A DNA stretch of 64,000 nt from Eudromia elegans (Eukaryota > Chordata > Aves > Tinamiformes > Tinamidae), in NCBI GenBank assembly GCA_003342815.1, contig PTEX01000015.1, positions 4,532,867 to 4,596,866 on the forward strand. Reading direction: 5' to 3'. The translations under genes and the position numbers were made by a program. The notes below the pieces were generated by a model. It made no database searches. It saw nothing but the letters and a program-made list of their open reading frames with translations, and was not told where the DNA came from. Below are positions 50,331 through 62,400 of this stretch, in pieces (position 1 is the stretch's first letter; each line of letters starts with the position of its first letter).

Positions 50331-53300
50331 TTGATGAAGGAATTTTAATTCCTCAAGGATATAGTGTTAAGCCTGGATACTAAATTGTGTGTATATTTGT
50401 TTACAGTGTCATCACTAAGGATATAGTTTAAGCTCTGGATACGTATGCAAGTTTGTCCAGAGATCAGTAAATTATATCTGTCATATAAGGTTGTTTCAAA
50501 TTGATTTTTTTGTCTGCTGTCATCAACCAAAGCCCGTGAGCTTTAGAAACCTCACCCTTTTCACATGCTGCATCTCCAAGCGTTTTTTACTAAATGGATA
50601 TTTTTGAATCAGAAAAAAACAAATGGCTTTTGTCTCCTAATGCAAGAAACAAAGCTAATACTGGAGGAGAAATTTTTTTGGGGCCAACTTTCAGTTGTTT
50701 TTTACAACAGTAAATCTCCTCCTCATTCTCCACTGTGTGGAGCATTCTCTTATTGGTAGACCTCTTCAACTGGCAGGCAAAGAGAATTTAATCTATGTAT
50801 ATTTTGAGACCCTACACGACAAGCTGACAGATGTTCACTCACTTAGATTTTATTTATGGAAAAAACACTTTGTGGTACCTTAATGCTTCTCTTTTAGGGA
50901 GCCATTTGGATTATTAACTCACACTTAGAATTCTATTTGCCATGTATACCTCAGTGTTAGCTAATCAGGCTTTATTCTTGAACACTCTGAATTGCGTGTA
51001 GAACTTCACTTTGCAAGGCAAAACTGACTCATGTGGACAGGAAGCAATATGAGGCTTTCCCAAAGGGACCGTCCCATAATATCAATACAAGCATGGAGTC
51101 ATTAGCTAGTCAGCGAACATCTAACGATTACGTTAGTCAAAGCACTTTACAACACTGTTTCATGGAGGATCTGACATCTGCAGGTACCACAGATATCTTG
51201 AGCATAAATACCAAGTTCAACTGCTCTGTTTTGTTGCAAACAAAATTAATTTCAGGAAAACCAGAGCATCTCACAAGCTAAACATCAGATCATCTAAGAA
51301 GCTAAACTTCCTAGGTACATTTGGATCAGACAAAAGCATTTAAATTTTTTTTTTTCCTTAATTCTGATAGAAAAAAATGGCTTCCTAATGACAGATGGAA
51401 TAAAACCTGGTTAGGAGTGGATAACACTATTTACATAAAAAAAGATAAACAGTATCAGAGCTTCACAAACACATTACTTCACAGGAAGAATACTAACTTC
51501 CACTCCAAAAGCCCAGTGAGTTAATAAAGGACAGCGTTCTTACACAAGTAGTCTTAGAATAGGTACGTATAGATACATTAATATTTAAATCTCAATAGCA
51601 GCATCTATTATTAAGCATTTCTACTCCTTCTGATAGAAGGCCTGTGCCATTCTAAAAGGGGATAACATGATCCTCAGGCCTTAATTTAGCCTATAGCAAT
51701 TCAATATTCCTTGGCATGAAGCCACATGCCCTTAGCAGCTTTAACCAGTTTAAAACGTTGCAGAAAATATTGCCAACACCTCAGAATATGATCTCTGCTC
51801 TCTACACGGATATCCCAGATTGCTGAGACAAGGGTAAGGTCTCACTCTTCCTGTTGATGTACGCTGTCATATTGAACACTCTCCAAATCTCAGGACAAAG
51901 GCCCATGGCTAATAGTTGCCAGAATAAAATTATCTGTGAAGAGATCTATGTCAGGAATAAGCAGCTGTGGAATTAACTACCAAGTAATAAAGAAGTTCAT
52001 CATAATCTATATCAAGTGCAAGATATTATGGATTCCATTGGGCTTTGCATTCCCTACAAATCACAGAAGACAAACCAGAAAAAAAAATGCTAGTCTAGAA
52101 CCTCATCAAAAATAAATACTGCATTTCAGATTGGACACCAAGACATGCCAGCACTAGTAGAATTTATATGTTGAAGCTGCTCAGATATTTCCCAATAAAG
52201 GTGGCAAGAAAACCTGAAGCAGTTTTTACTCAAGGGAGCAGTGAGCCATATATAATTAAACTCATATAAGTTGACATCTAAATACTCTCTTCAGCCTTTC
52301 ACTAAGCCGCTGTGATACTTAGAGCCATTTTGAAAGCCTGAAGACTCTTTCTAGTAAATGCTACAATGAAATAGCAATGAGATGCTTCAGCATGCTCTGT
52401 AATTGCCACTAGAAGTAAGGCTGAAAAAGAAGGTAATAGAAAAGTGCTGGACGGCCTTTGATATCCCCAGCATGAGAATGCTTGGCACTGCTCCATAGCT
52501 GGCTGCTCTAATAACTCGGGCTTTGCCAGGAAGAAGCTGTCACTATCATAAGCAATTGTATAAACACCTGGTGGCTCCTGCTGTCATCCCTTGCCTACCT
52601 AAAACTTATCAAAGCAGTCAAACAAAAGTCTGTCAAGCTGGTGAGAAGCCCTTCTAATGGGTGAGCTGAAGAATGTTCTTAGGTTCAGCTGAAGTTTTAG
52701 TCTGATTTAAACTATGCCAAAAGTATGTAGCTCTATATACTGCATGATAGATCTTTGAAAGTCTGAACTCCAGATTTTCAAGTTTTTCTAGGTAAGCTGG
52801 AGATGTTTTTAAGACACGGGAGTGGTAGCTCAGTGTAAAGATGTGTTTTTTGTTTTCCATGTCAGACTTCTATAATGATAATGAGTCTCTGAATGTGGTA
52901 ATACACATATTATTCTGCTCCTCCTCCCTTTACAATGACAATAAAACTCAAAGGGTTTATCATCATTAATGCCATTTTACAGAGTCTTCTTGATGATAAA
53001 GAGAAAACTATTGTTAATCATTTTCTGTATAGAAAGTTTTGTTTCCAGAATTATAAAAGAATGCCATGCTTTGACTTATTATTTTGCTTCTACGCCTCAA
53101 GCATTTCTTCAAACACTAAGAACACTTCTGCTTGCTTTTGCTTCTGATGATCCTCCATTTCATCAATTGCCTATTAGCAATTATTGCTATTTAGTGCTAC
53201 GTTAGTGCCACAGATTGCTACAAATTGAGTATTCTTTACTTCTGCTTGCAGTATAACACAATATTATTTAACAATATGCAGCAATAAGTGTAGGAAAATA

Positions 53301-55418
53301 GTGATCTAAACTCCTTTGCACAATTCTGAACTGGTTTTTTTTTCAAGAATTTTTAGATACTTCTAGAAATACTTAACAGATAATTAGAAGAAAATGAGAT
53401 TACTACATAGAGAACAGTTTCTACTACCTTGTCTTGTTTCTTGGTGTAGTATTAGGTGATAAAGCAAACACTAATAGTCTCCATATGCATTCTGCCAATA
53501 TTCTAATTTAAACTTTCCTTGTGATTACTCGGGTTTTTTTCTTTCCAAGGGAAAGGGTGGAAGTGATGGGGACAGCTCTGCTTTTAAGAATATCTCAGTT
53601 TTATCTTGATTTGAAAGTCTTTGGATGTATTTCTGCTTCTTATTCTTACTTCCTGTCTTTTGTCTTTCAGATTTTCTACCTTCATCTTATAACCAGAGAT
53701 TTTGTTTTGTTCTGTTTTGATTTGATATTATTGACTATTTTTGAATAGAAAATAAAAGTTCTTTCCATTTATGCTCATTTATGCTTTGAACGATCTGAAT
53801 TTTGACTTCCAAGAGAAAAAAAAAAATTTCTTCTTCTAAAGCATTTCTTTAGAAATCACGTTTCTAAATCTACTGCTCAATACACTGCTAAACTAAACAA
53901 TTTTGTTTCCTAAAATGCATAGTATTCAATTGAGCTTATGGTGTTTCTAGAGTATATATTTTCTATCACAATGACAAAGGGTGAGAAGACAATTGCTGAG
54001 GCCAAATAAGCCTGACCAGTAATTTTCTTTTCTTCCTTTTTCTAGGGCAATCACTCCAATATACTTTTCAAGACAACTAAATGAATGTACTTCTTTTTAG
54101 AATAAAGACATTTCTTTAATTAAATGACCATGTAAAAATAGCTCTTTAAAATTCCATAATATATATCCTCTTTGTGCTCAAAGATATATTTTTCCTTATT
54201 TCTCTTGTACTTAATGAACACATAGATACCAAGTAAGTCAAGAATGTCTATGCCCTTCTGATTGTCTAGGTATCACCCCATGTTTTGGATTTGGATTTTT
54301 TGTTATCTGGGTTGCAGAGAAAGGATCACATATGCCCAAGAGAGAAGACGGATAATGAATCTCATCCGGTATCCAATACTGTACAAAGGAGAGGAAAAAA
54401 AAAAGTGCACTCTGCAGATTAAAATGAAATATGCAAGAATACCCGGGAAATGATGTGTTCGGTCTTTATGTATGAATTAAAGCCTTCATTTTCTAATAGC
54501 TTATTCTAATTTCCCTGTGTGGTTAGTACAGTAGACTTTAAGCCCAAGAAATGATTAAGAAAAAAAAAATCTCTTTTGCTTGAGGATGTAATCCTTCCAT
54601 TTGTAGATACTGCTAGATTGGCCAATTGGCAAAGACTGGAGAAGCTATGAAAAGAGGATGTAAGGAAGGGAGTTTGACTGCCCCACAAGCTTGTGACATC
54701 ATAGCTGAATTTTTAGTGAAATCTTACAATGATTTCATCTCTAGAACATATTATTAATATGCCTGCATCTGAACATCTGAATCTTTTGGAAGGAGATAGC
54801 AACATGTCTGTGCATCTGACCCAAGGCCATGATGATCACTAAGACTTCAGCAAAAAAATCCTACCAATTCATTTCTCATTGAACCTCTAAAGAGAGAGGT
54901 GCTTACATTATACTAAATATGCACAGATTTCACTTTAGAACACACAAGATAAGGATCACAATAATCTTGTTTTAATTGAAGATCTGTATTCAATACTAAG
55001 GTCTAGAAATACTAAAGTAGCAATTTAAATTATACAGTTAACAATAAAAAAGAAATAAATTATTATAAAATATACTGCAAATTGGAAGTAAAAAATCATC
55101 ATTAAAAGCATCATTAAAACTTTCCTCAGTGCTTTCCATTTATGCTTTGGCCATTGCTATAATATAAGAAAGATTTCTTGCCACAAACATGGCATAGGTA
55201 TGCTACTAAGAAAATCCTGAAAAGATGCTCATTCAAGTATGCATGTCACTGGAACACCACAAACAATCAAAAAGCTATCTGAAATAAATTAACAGAGAGG
55301 CCTATTAAAAAAAGCAGTGCATGGGAGTGTCCTGAATCTATGTCGCTAATGTAAAAGAAATCCAAATCTAATGCAATAGGAATTTTAATCATTGCTTGCC
55401 TTACTTTGAGGTTTATGG

Positions 55419-55446
55419 GAGAGAGAGAGAGAAAGAGAGAGAGAGG
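55419..55446. repeat. (GA)n microsatellite
   Basis: A GA tract with one AAA interruption, about 280 bases before the CR1 element. Confidence 0.92.
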
Positions 55447-55725
55447 CCCTTTTAATTGTCAAGTAGATTGGATAAAAATCTACAAAACTACAACCTTTGA
55501 GCTGCTCTGCATTGTTTCTGCCAAGTTACAACATGGCAGGAATTCCCTCGAATCACTAAGCTCCTGTGTTTTCAGTATAGTAGGAAAGACTAGATTATTA
55601 AAAGTTGCAACATTTCAGATCATTTGGGTGATTTGTGATTATAGTCAGTGAAGACTTGGAGAGAGGGTGATACGAAAAATTGCAGAATGTGTTTTCTGCT
55701 GTATTGTTCATTAAGCTAAGTTGCA

Positions 55726-56780
55726 ATTTAGATTCATAGTATTCACGGCCAGAAGAGGCCATTACTATCATCTAGCCTGACCTCCCTCTGTAACACAGGG
55801 CAAAGAACGTCACCCAGCAATTTCCAAATCAAACCCACAGCTTCAGTTTGAGCTACAGTTTATCTCTTAAAAAGACAGATAGTCTTAATTTAGAGATTTC
55901 AAGTGATAGAAAATCCATTACTTTCATAGGTAAATTGTTCTAATGCTTCATTACTCTCCCTGCTAAAAAAGTGCACTTTACTTTTCAGTTGAATTTGCCT
56001 AACTTTATCCTCCTGCCACCGAGAGCATAAAAGCTTTTTTCTTCTAAATTAAATTTGCTATTATAAAAAATCTCTTTTCCTAGGACATTGTGATCAAACC
56101 TGGTCTTGACCTTCTTCTGGGAAACTAAATAGACTGAGTTCTTTGTTCGACTTGAATCATTCTAATAGCTCTTTACTGAACTTTTCTGAAATTATCATAG
56201 ACCAATAATCTAGCAGTGGTTTTGCTAATGCCATGTGCCGATGTAATGCTACGCCTTTATTCTCCTTTGTATTCTTTGGTTTATGTACTGAGGGATCTCA
56301 TTCAGCATTTTATACAAATACAAGGTTAGGATAATCTCATAGCCAATGCCTTCCAGAATACTGCAACATCTTCTTTTAACTATGACCTACATACCTTGTT
56401 GCTAGACTCTTTTTTTAATAGATTGTACAAAGTGTCTCACCCTACAATGCCAGAATTTCTCATAAATTTGACACTGTCATTTGCTTTTACTTTGTTAATT
56501 TTGAATCATCTGCTTATCTTGGCATTATTAATTTTATATTCCCCCTCTGATATTACATAAAATGGTGCAGAAGTGCACTTGTTTAGGATCCTGTCAAACA
56601 TACTTGTTTGAAGGCAATTATTTATTTAACCTTTGTTGTTTCCATTTCCCCTTTTCTTGACAGTTCAGCAGATCCTTTACTGTTTGTCTATTTAAATAGG
56701 CAGCATTAATACTACATTCTATATTATATTTTTCTGTAATGTAGAATGCTCTTGAATACCTCTTAGAAATTTATGGAAAT
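55726..56780 (-). mobile_element. Old CR1 LINE, antisense, about 1.05 kb
   Basis: The plus strand reads as the complement of a reptile/bird CR1 open reading frame 2. Recognisable blocks in order are GGCCAGAAGAGGCCATTACT and ATCATCTAGCCTGACCTCC (55747-55785), CACAGGGCAAAGAACGTCACCC, GAAAATCCATTAC, AACTAAATAGACTGAGTTCT (about 56123), ATCATTCTAATAGCTCTTTA and TCTAGCAGTGGTTTTGC (about 56208). Weaker traces such as GAATCATCTGC (about 56504) and GGATCCTGTCAAACATACTTG (about 56586) follow. The element is heavily diverged with many stops and indels, so it is an ancient, dead copy; the right boundary is uncertain by 100 bp or more. The 8-bp terminal repeats have decayed away. Confidence 0.88.
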
Positions 56781-57433
56781 TTATTTTGCAGATCAATTTG
56801 TTATGTTAGAAAAAAAATCAAATCTGTTTGATTGTACCTAATACAAGAAGAAGACATAATATGAAGCCCATTCCCAAGACATTCTCTGAACTTGCAACAT
56901 GACCACCACACCACAAAAGTATTAAGTAATGATGTGTTATATCAGGTATTGATTAGAAAATTTCTTTTGTTTTATTTCAAATTCAGAGACCAGATCTAAT
57001 TCAATAGTCCTCTTTATCTGTGCTGCGCCTTTCAGGATCATTACCCCAAATTATAAGCTGGTTTTGGTCTAAACCAATTATTTGATGTTGCAAAGCATTC
57101 AGTCAGAGAACTACATCCTTTTTCTAAATCTTAAGACTATGCTATGCCCTTGATATGCATGAAAAATTGTCAGAGACATCACCTGGAATTCTACTGGTAG
57201 CTTGAGGGCACAACCAGGCCCCAGATGGATACATTAAAGTGTGAAATAGAACATGTTTTTATTTTTTATAAAGATCAGTGTGATGATTAGAAGCATATTT
57301 GATCAAGGTCACATTGTATATGCTAAAGGACACCTATACATTAGAAGAAATGGTGGTGTGTGTTGGTATTCACACATTCCCAAGCATTGTTATGTTATAA
57401 ACTGTCATATTTTTCTACAACTGTCAAGGAAAG

Positions 57434-57498
57434 GATCATTTCAGGATTATTTCAGACAGATTATTTCAGACAGATTATTTCAGGATTATTTCAGACAG
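57434..57498. repeat. Tandem repeat of GATTATTTCAGACA
   Basis: Two adjacent full 14-bp copies (57445, 57459), an 11-bp short copy (57473), a further full copy (57484) and a diverged copy at the left edge (GATCATTTCAG). Long and short units share GATTATTTCAG and differ by ACA. Confidence 0.88.
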
Positions 57499-58921
57499 AG
57501 TTATATCTTAGTATAAGAGGCATCACACCAGTGTAGGATGATATGTTCTTGTTTAATTTATTTACATATATGTTTTTCAGTGTAGGCATCAGATGGCAAA
57601 ATCCAACTCAACTTTAACTCTCAACTGTAAGATCCCAGTTCACAGGCCAGTCTCACAGAGAGGGTCTAGCTGAGGTATACTGCCTATATTGTGGATCATT
57701 ATATGTTTGATATAAGTGGCTATGCAACAGTGTCCTCACACTCAAGAGACATAGTGAAGATGAGATCATCTGGTCTACTCATATGTATTTGTATGCTTAC
57801 CTACTGTAGACTGGTATTTTCAGTTAATTTGAAGGAGACAGTCAAGGAGACATGAACCCTATAAGGCATTTGTCTCGGAAAATCAACAATATATCATAAA
57901 ATTCACATATACACTAATTAAAAAAAAAAGTAACAGTTTTAAAAAAATGGGTTTTGACATGTTTTCGTCCCAAAGTTGAACAGTTTCTTGAATATACCAT
58001 AAGCAAAGCAAGTAAAATAACAGATGAGGTAGTCCCCTGGAATAGCAACCATCACAGCAAACCCAAACCTAACCTTCACTATTGCTATACCAGGTGGCAA
58101 AATGGACATGTCTTATAAGTGGACATGTTATTATATACCCTCAAAAGACTGCAGGCAGAATGGATCCTGAGTGGACCTAACATTTACTACTAACTACTTA
58201 TTGATTATTCTTTTTCCTAAAGAAAAAGATTTTGTATTGCTTTGAGAGGTATCTATATTCTCTTAAAGACCAGTGGAGAATGGAGAGTACTGAACGTAGA
58301 TTGAGTTACTTGTGCAAGGTGTTCAGAGCACTGTGCCTCACACCGTTATTTGTAGATAACACGGGGAATTTTCTACTGGTTTGTCAAGCAGAGTAAGCGA
58401 GGGAATTCTGCAAGAAATAGTCGTTAAATCAGAATGTGTGGACCCCATAATGGATCATCTATAACAGATTATTCTAACCATTCTCAGTCATGTATATACT
58501 GTAAACCCTCAACATAGTTGATAGTTCTATCTAACCTAACTTTGTACCTGATACTACAAATAGTACTAGCATTATAAATGAAGCATTTGGCTCAGCAAAA
58601 TTCTTCTTCATCTTGCATTAGTATTCAAATGGCCAGCACACAATGAACCTCAGCATTCAAACATTTACAAGTACATGACTTAGTTTAAGGGAATCTCAGC
58701 TTCAATTCAGATGCTCAGATTACATAGAATATGAGCAAGTAGTGCAGGAAATAACTTTGCACTCAGCCTCTTCTACCATGGCTGATGTATGATCATTGCA
58801 CTTGAGATGCAGCAGCATCCCACCATCTGATTAGCAGGTGGGTCAGTGCTCATTAGCATCACACAATGAAAAGTTTGCATACCAAATATATTGAATAATC
58901 AACACCTATATAAATACTTTT

Positions 58922-58944
58922 TATATATATATATATACACACAT
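58922..58944. repeat. (TA)n(CA)n microsatellite
   Basis: About eight TA units followed by three CA units. Confidence 0.9.
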
Positions 58945-59380
58945 TATTTTTTCTTCTTCCATCATGTCCAAAACCAAATAAAATAGACAAAAGATGAAGA
59001 TATTTTGTGCACTCCACTGTAGAAGTGAAGTCTTACAGTGTACAAGTTTCAAATGAGATATGATAAGAAGTGACGTTCCTCATCTTGCTAAAAATACATT
59101 GCCATGGTCTTAAATCAAAATAATAATAATAAAAAAGAGGGGCATTTCTTAAAGAGGACTTTAGAGACCACAGAAAGGATAAGCAGAAAGAAGGCTGCTG
59201 CACAACTGTGAGCGTTGTGCACAGTAATGAGGCAGTTTCCAAGTTGATTTTTTTGCAATCCAGAGAGAGAGAATAGAAGGACTGACCGTTCTGGCATATC
59301 TGTTGCTTTGAACTCTGACTAGCACATAAAGCATGAAATTTCTCACTTACACTTTTGTTCCTGTTTCCTTTTCATCCTTT

Positions 59381-59419
59381 ACCTATGATCTTATACTTCA
59401 CCTATGTTCTTATACTTAC
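59381..59419. repeat. 19-bp tandem duplication
   Basis: ACCTATGATCTTATACTTC is followed directly by ACCTATGTTCTTATACTTA, which differs at one internal base and the last base. Confidence 0.85.
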
Positions 59420-62400
59420 AACACTGTAGGAATGGGTAAATACATAGCATACCTTATAAGGAGATATATCTTTATCACTTAATTTCATTAGTGCCACTTT
59501 ACAATAAAAAAAATGCATTGATGCATTTGCCTTTTCCTTCTGTTCTATTATTTTCCTGCCAAAGATCGAAAATTATTATCTAAATTAAAACACCACTATA
59601 AAGTCTCATTTTCACTTCTTAAAAAGTAAAAGAGTATAGACTGCGTGAATATTCTTAGTAACCTTGGTGATGATGTGGACTAAAAGAAATCACTTTTTCT
59701 TTGTCTGTCTCTCGCCTTCTGAGCCTTCCGACAGGACTACGATGTCGCTGCTGAATATACAATTTCTTTCATTTTTTTTAATTCTCTGATTTGTTGGTAT
59801 AACTATGCCAATAACTAAATCTGACCGGCTTTTTCTTTTAGAACATACAGTCCTGAGTGTCTGCAGGGTCACAGCTATTTCTGCACCTTGTCCGGCTCTC
59901 TTGACTATTTAAACTGATTCAGGAGTCATTAGGTGATGGCTCTGGTATAAAATGATATGTTTACTGAAAGGCATTTGACAGACAAGTTCCTATAGCCCTG
60001 CTAGAGCATTGCAGTCTGTACGTGTATGTGGTCAATATTTGTCTTAGTTTTACTCTAGGAGTTTTGCTGGATTACTTGTTCTGAAGATTGCTGGTCAGAA
60101 TTTGGGATGTTCTTAAGATTTATATCTGTGTCCTGGAGGAAGAAAAAGCAATATTTTCCTGAGCTCAAAGTACAGAGCTACACTTAAGTCACTAAGGCTG
60201 AAAGCAGAGTGAACTGATCTACTGGACAACGAAGTCCCTGACCCTGCACACATCTCAGAATCCTATCACGTAACGATCAAGGGACTCTCTTCAAAGTTAA
60301 GAAAAAAAAAATAGAAAACAAACCCCAATTGTGTGAGTTCAGCTTAGCTGCATCCTCATAACTGCAGAGTCTGCATCACGTGATCCCTAGAGGGGCATTT
60401 TAATAATGTTATCATTTGATTCCCATTTCAGATGCTTTGCATTTCCACTTACATTAAAGAATTCAGCAAGCAATGACAGGAGAACTTCCCTTGGAGCACA
60501 GGTAAATAAGCAAACAAATCCCTTCTATGCTTGGAAAGAGATCTTTCAGGGAAGCTAAACAATCAGCAGAATCCAGAGCCAGCGGGAGCATTTGAATGAT
60601 GGTACATCCTCTAAGAAGTCCAGGGCAGCACATGGAAATAATTCCTTTTTATATGCTACAGCAGGAGTTGATAGATAGTCTCAGCTCACATTGAAGGATT
60701 CCCATATTCTCCTCTTCCTTCCTTGTCTCCCTTAAAAACCTAGACTTATTAAAAGCAGGGAAATTATTACAAAAAAAAATTAGCTATTCAAACACCAGGA
60801 TGAGCTCAAGTTCTAAAGTCTTCTACATGGGGGATGAGCTAGTATGACAAGACAGTCCTGGATTAAACCAAGAGATAATCAGATTTCAGTAAGGCAGGCT
60901 GAGAGACAAATCATTGTCATGCTCTTTAAAGGCTAAGCAATGTCTGCAAAAGCTGCAAAGGAGCAGTGTTTTCCTTTGAGACAACATTAAGAAAAATTAA
61001 AAGTGCAGACAATAGACAACTTAAGAAGGAAAGCCTTTTCTAAAGGCGCACAGTTAGAGATCATAGATGAAAACACTATTATACTTTTCGTCTGAGAGAG
61101 CAAAGGCAGGCTGTGTTTCTTTTAGCCTCAATTACTACAGAAGCTGCGAACAGATGAAATTCTATAATCAGTTATTAAATTATTGGTGACCTAAAAATAT
61201 ACCATATTTATTTTTATACTGCCAAAAACTGAAGGAATTTGGAGTCCCTGTGAACAAGGGTTAATGATATAATTTGATTTAAATGGCACAGATTGTTTAG
61301 TTTAGATTGTTTGACTACACCAACATAAATCGCTCCTCTTTGTAGTGTTTCTCTGCCTCTTATACCATACAACTGAGGGAGGAAAAAATCCCATGGAAGT
61401 AGAACACTTTGAAATATCAATCATTTTGAACCCTTAATGCATACTTCACCCAACTGTCAGGGCTATAAAACTGTAACTGGATGCAAAATGCCTATTTTAC
61501 TTTCCTTACAGATATTGAGATTGTGCACTGTAAACTAAACAAATAGCTTCACAGATTCCTTCAGCTTCTGTGATTCTGAAACTCCCTGTGACTTGTTCTG
61601 GTGCCTTTTCTATATATGATCTGCTCTCACTAAGTTAACGGCTAATGGAAGCATCCCTATTCCTGCCAGCTAAGACTGTCATTAGGATTTTGTGGTGATA
61701 AATTTAAGACATCCCAAGCCTTAATCAACATTCCATTTTTAATCCCTTCAACTAAATACCCCAAGCATTAAACACCATTTCAAACAGTCATGTGCTTGCC
61801 ACTAAACTGTTCTTGAAAGCTGAATTACAGTATTTGCTTTTGCAAATGCAACCAAATTAAATTTTATGGTGACAATAGCTAACATTTTATCTTTTTAAAG
61901 CCTGTTCACAGCAGTCATTCCTATCAAAAGTTTTGCTTCTAGAAAGTAAAAATGCTTGCAAAAGATTTCAAACCTAACAACACACTCAACAAAATACTGT
62001 CTATGCATTTTAGATTTTTTTATCTATATGAAGAATTTTTCTCCCTCCTCATCTTACTTATTTTCTTTAAGCTGGGAAATGCAAACAAATGATTTAAAGT
62101 AAATTTTTCCTAGGAAGCATTTTGAGGTGTAAATACAAATTGTTTCCTTTACAGCTGTTGTACGTTAAAGTAAATTCTCCTGCATTTGAAAACATGTCAG
62201 CTTTATTTTGTACTGGTATTCAGAATCCTCTTTTTTTTGACCAATATTATATAAAGTTCCTCTGGGAAGATAATGTGTATGATTGCAGCCCTGCCTTGTT
62301 AAAATCCATGGCTTTTTATGCAGTCATGTTTTCATCCATGAATTATGCATGAAAAAGTATCTCATTACATTTCATTTTCGTTACAGCAGCATTTCCCTTC

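Larger units (their letters stand above)
35111..55725. other. Gene-free AT-rich DNA with simple repeats
   Basis: About 20 kb without a supportable gene. The open frames are short, often T-rich or A-rich, and lack domains; the longest (48920-49336) is a pyrimidine-rich hydrophobic run. About 43800-46500 is especially AT-rich. Microsatellites are listed separately. Conserved regulatory elements may be present but cannot be seen without alignment. Confidence 0.55.

Noticed and set aside
57253..57516. 87-codon frame with a repeated FQDYFRQ phrase
   Set aside because: The repeat comes from the DNA tandem array at 57434-57498; the rest of the frame has no domain.
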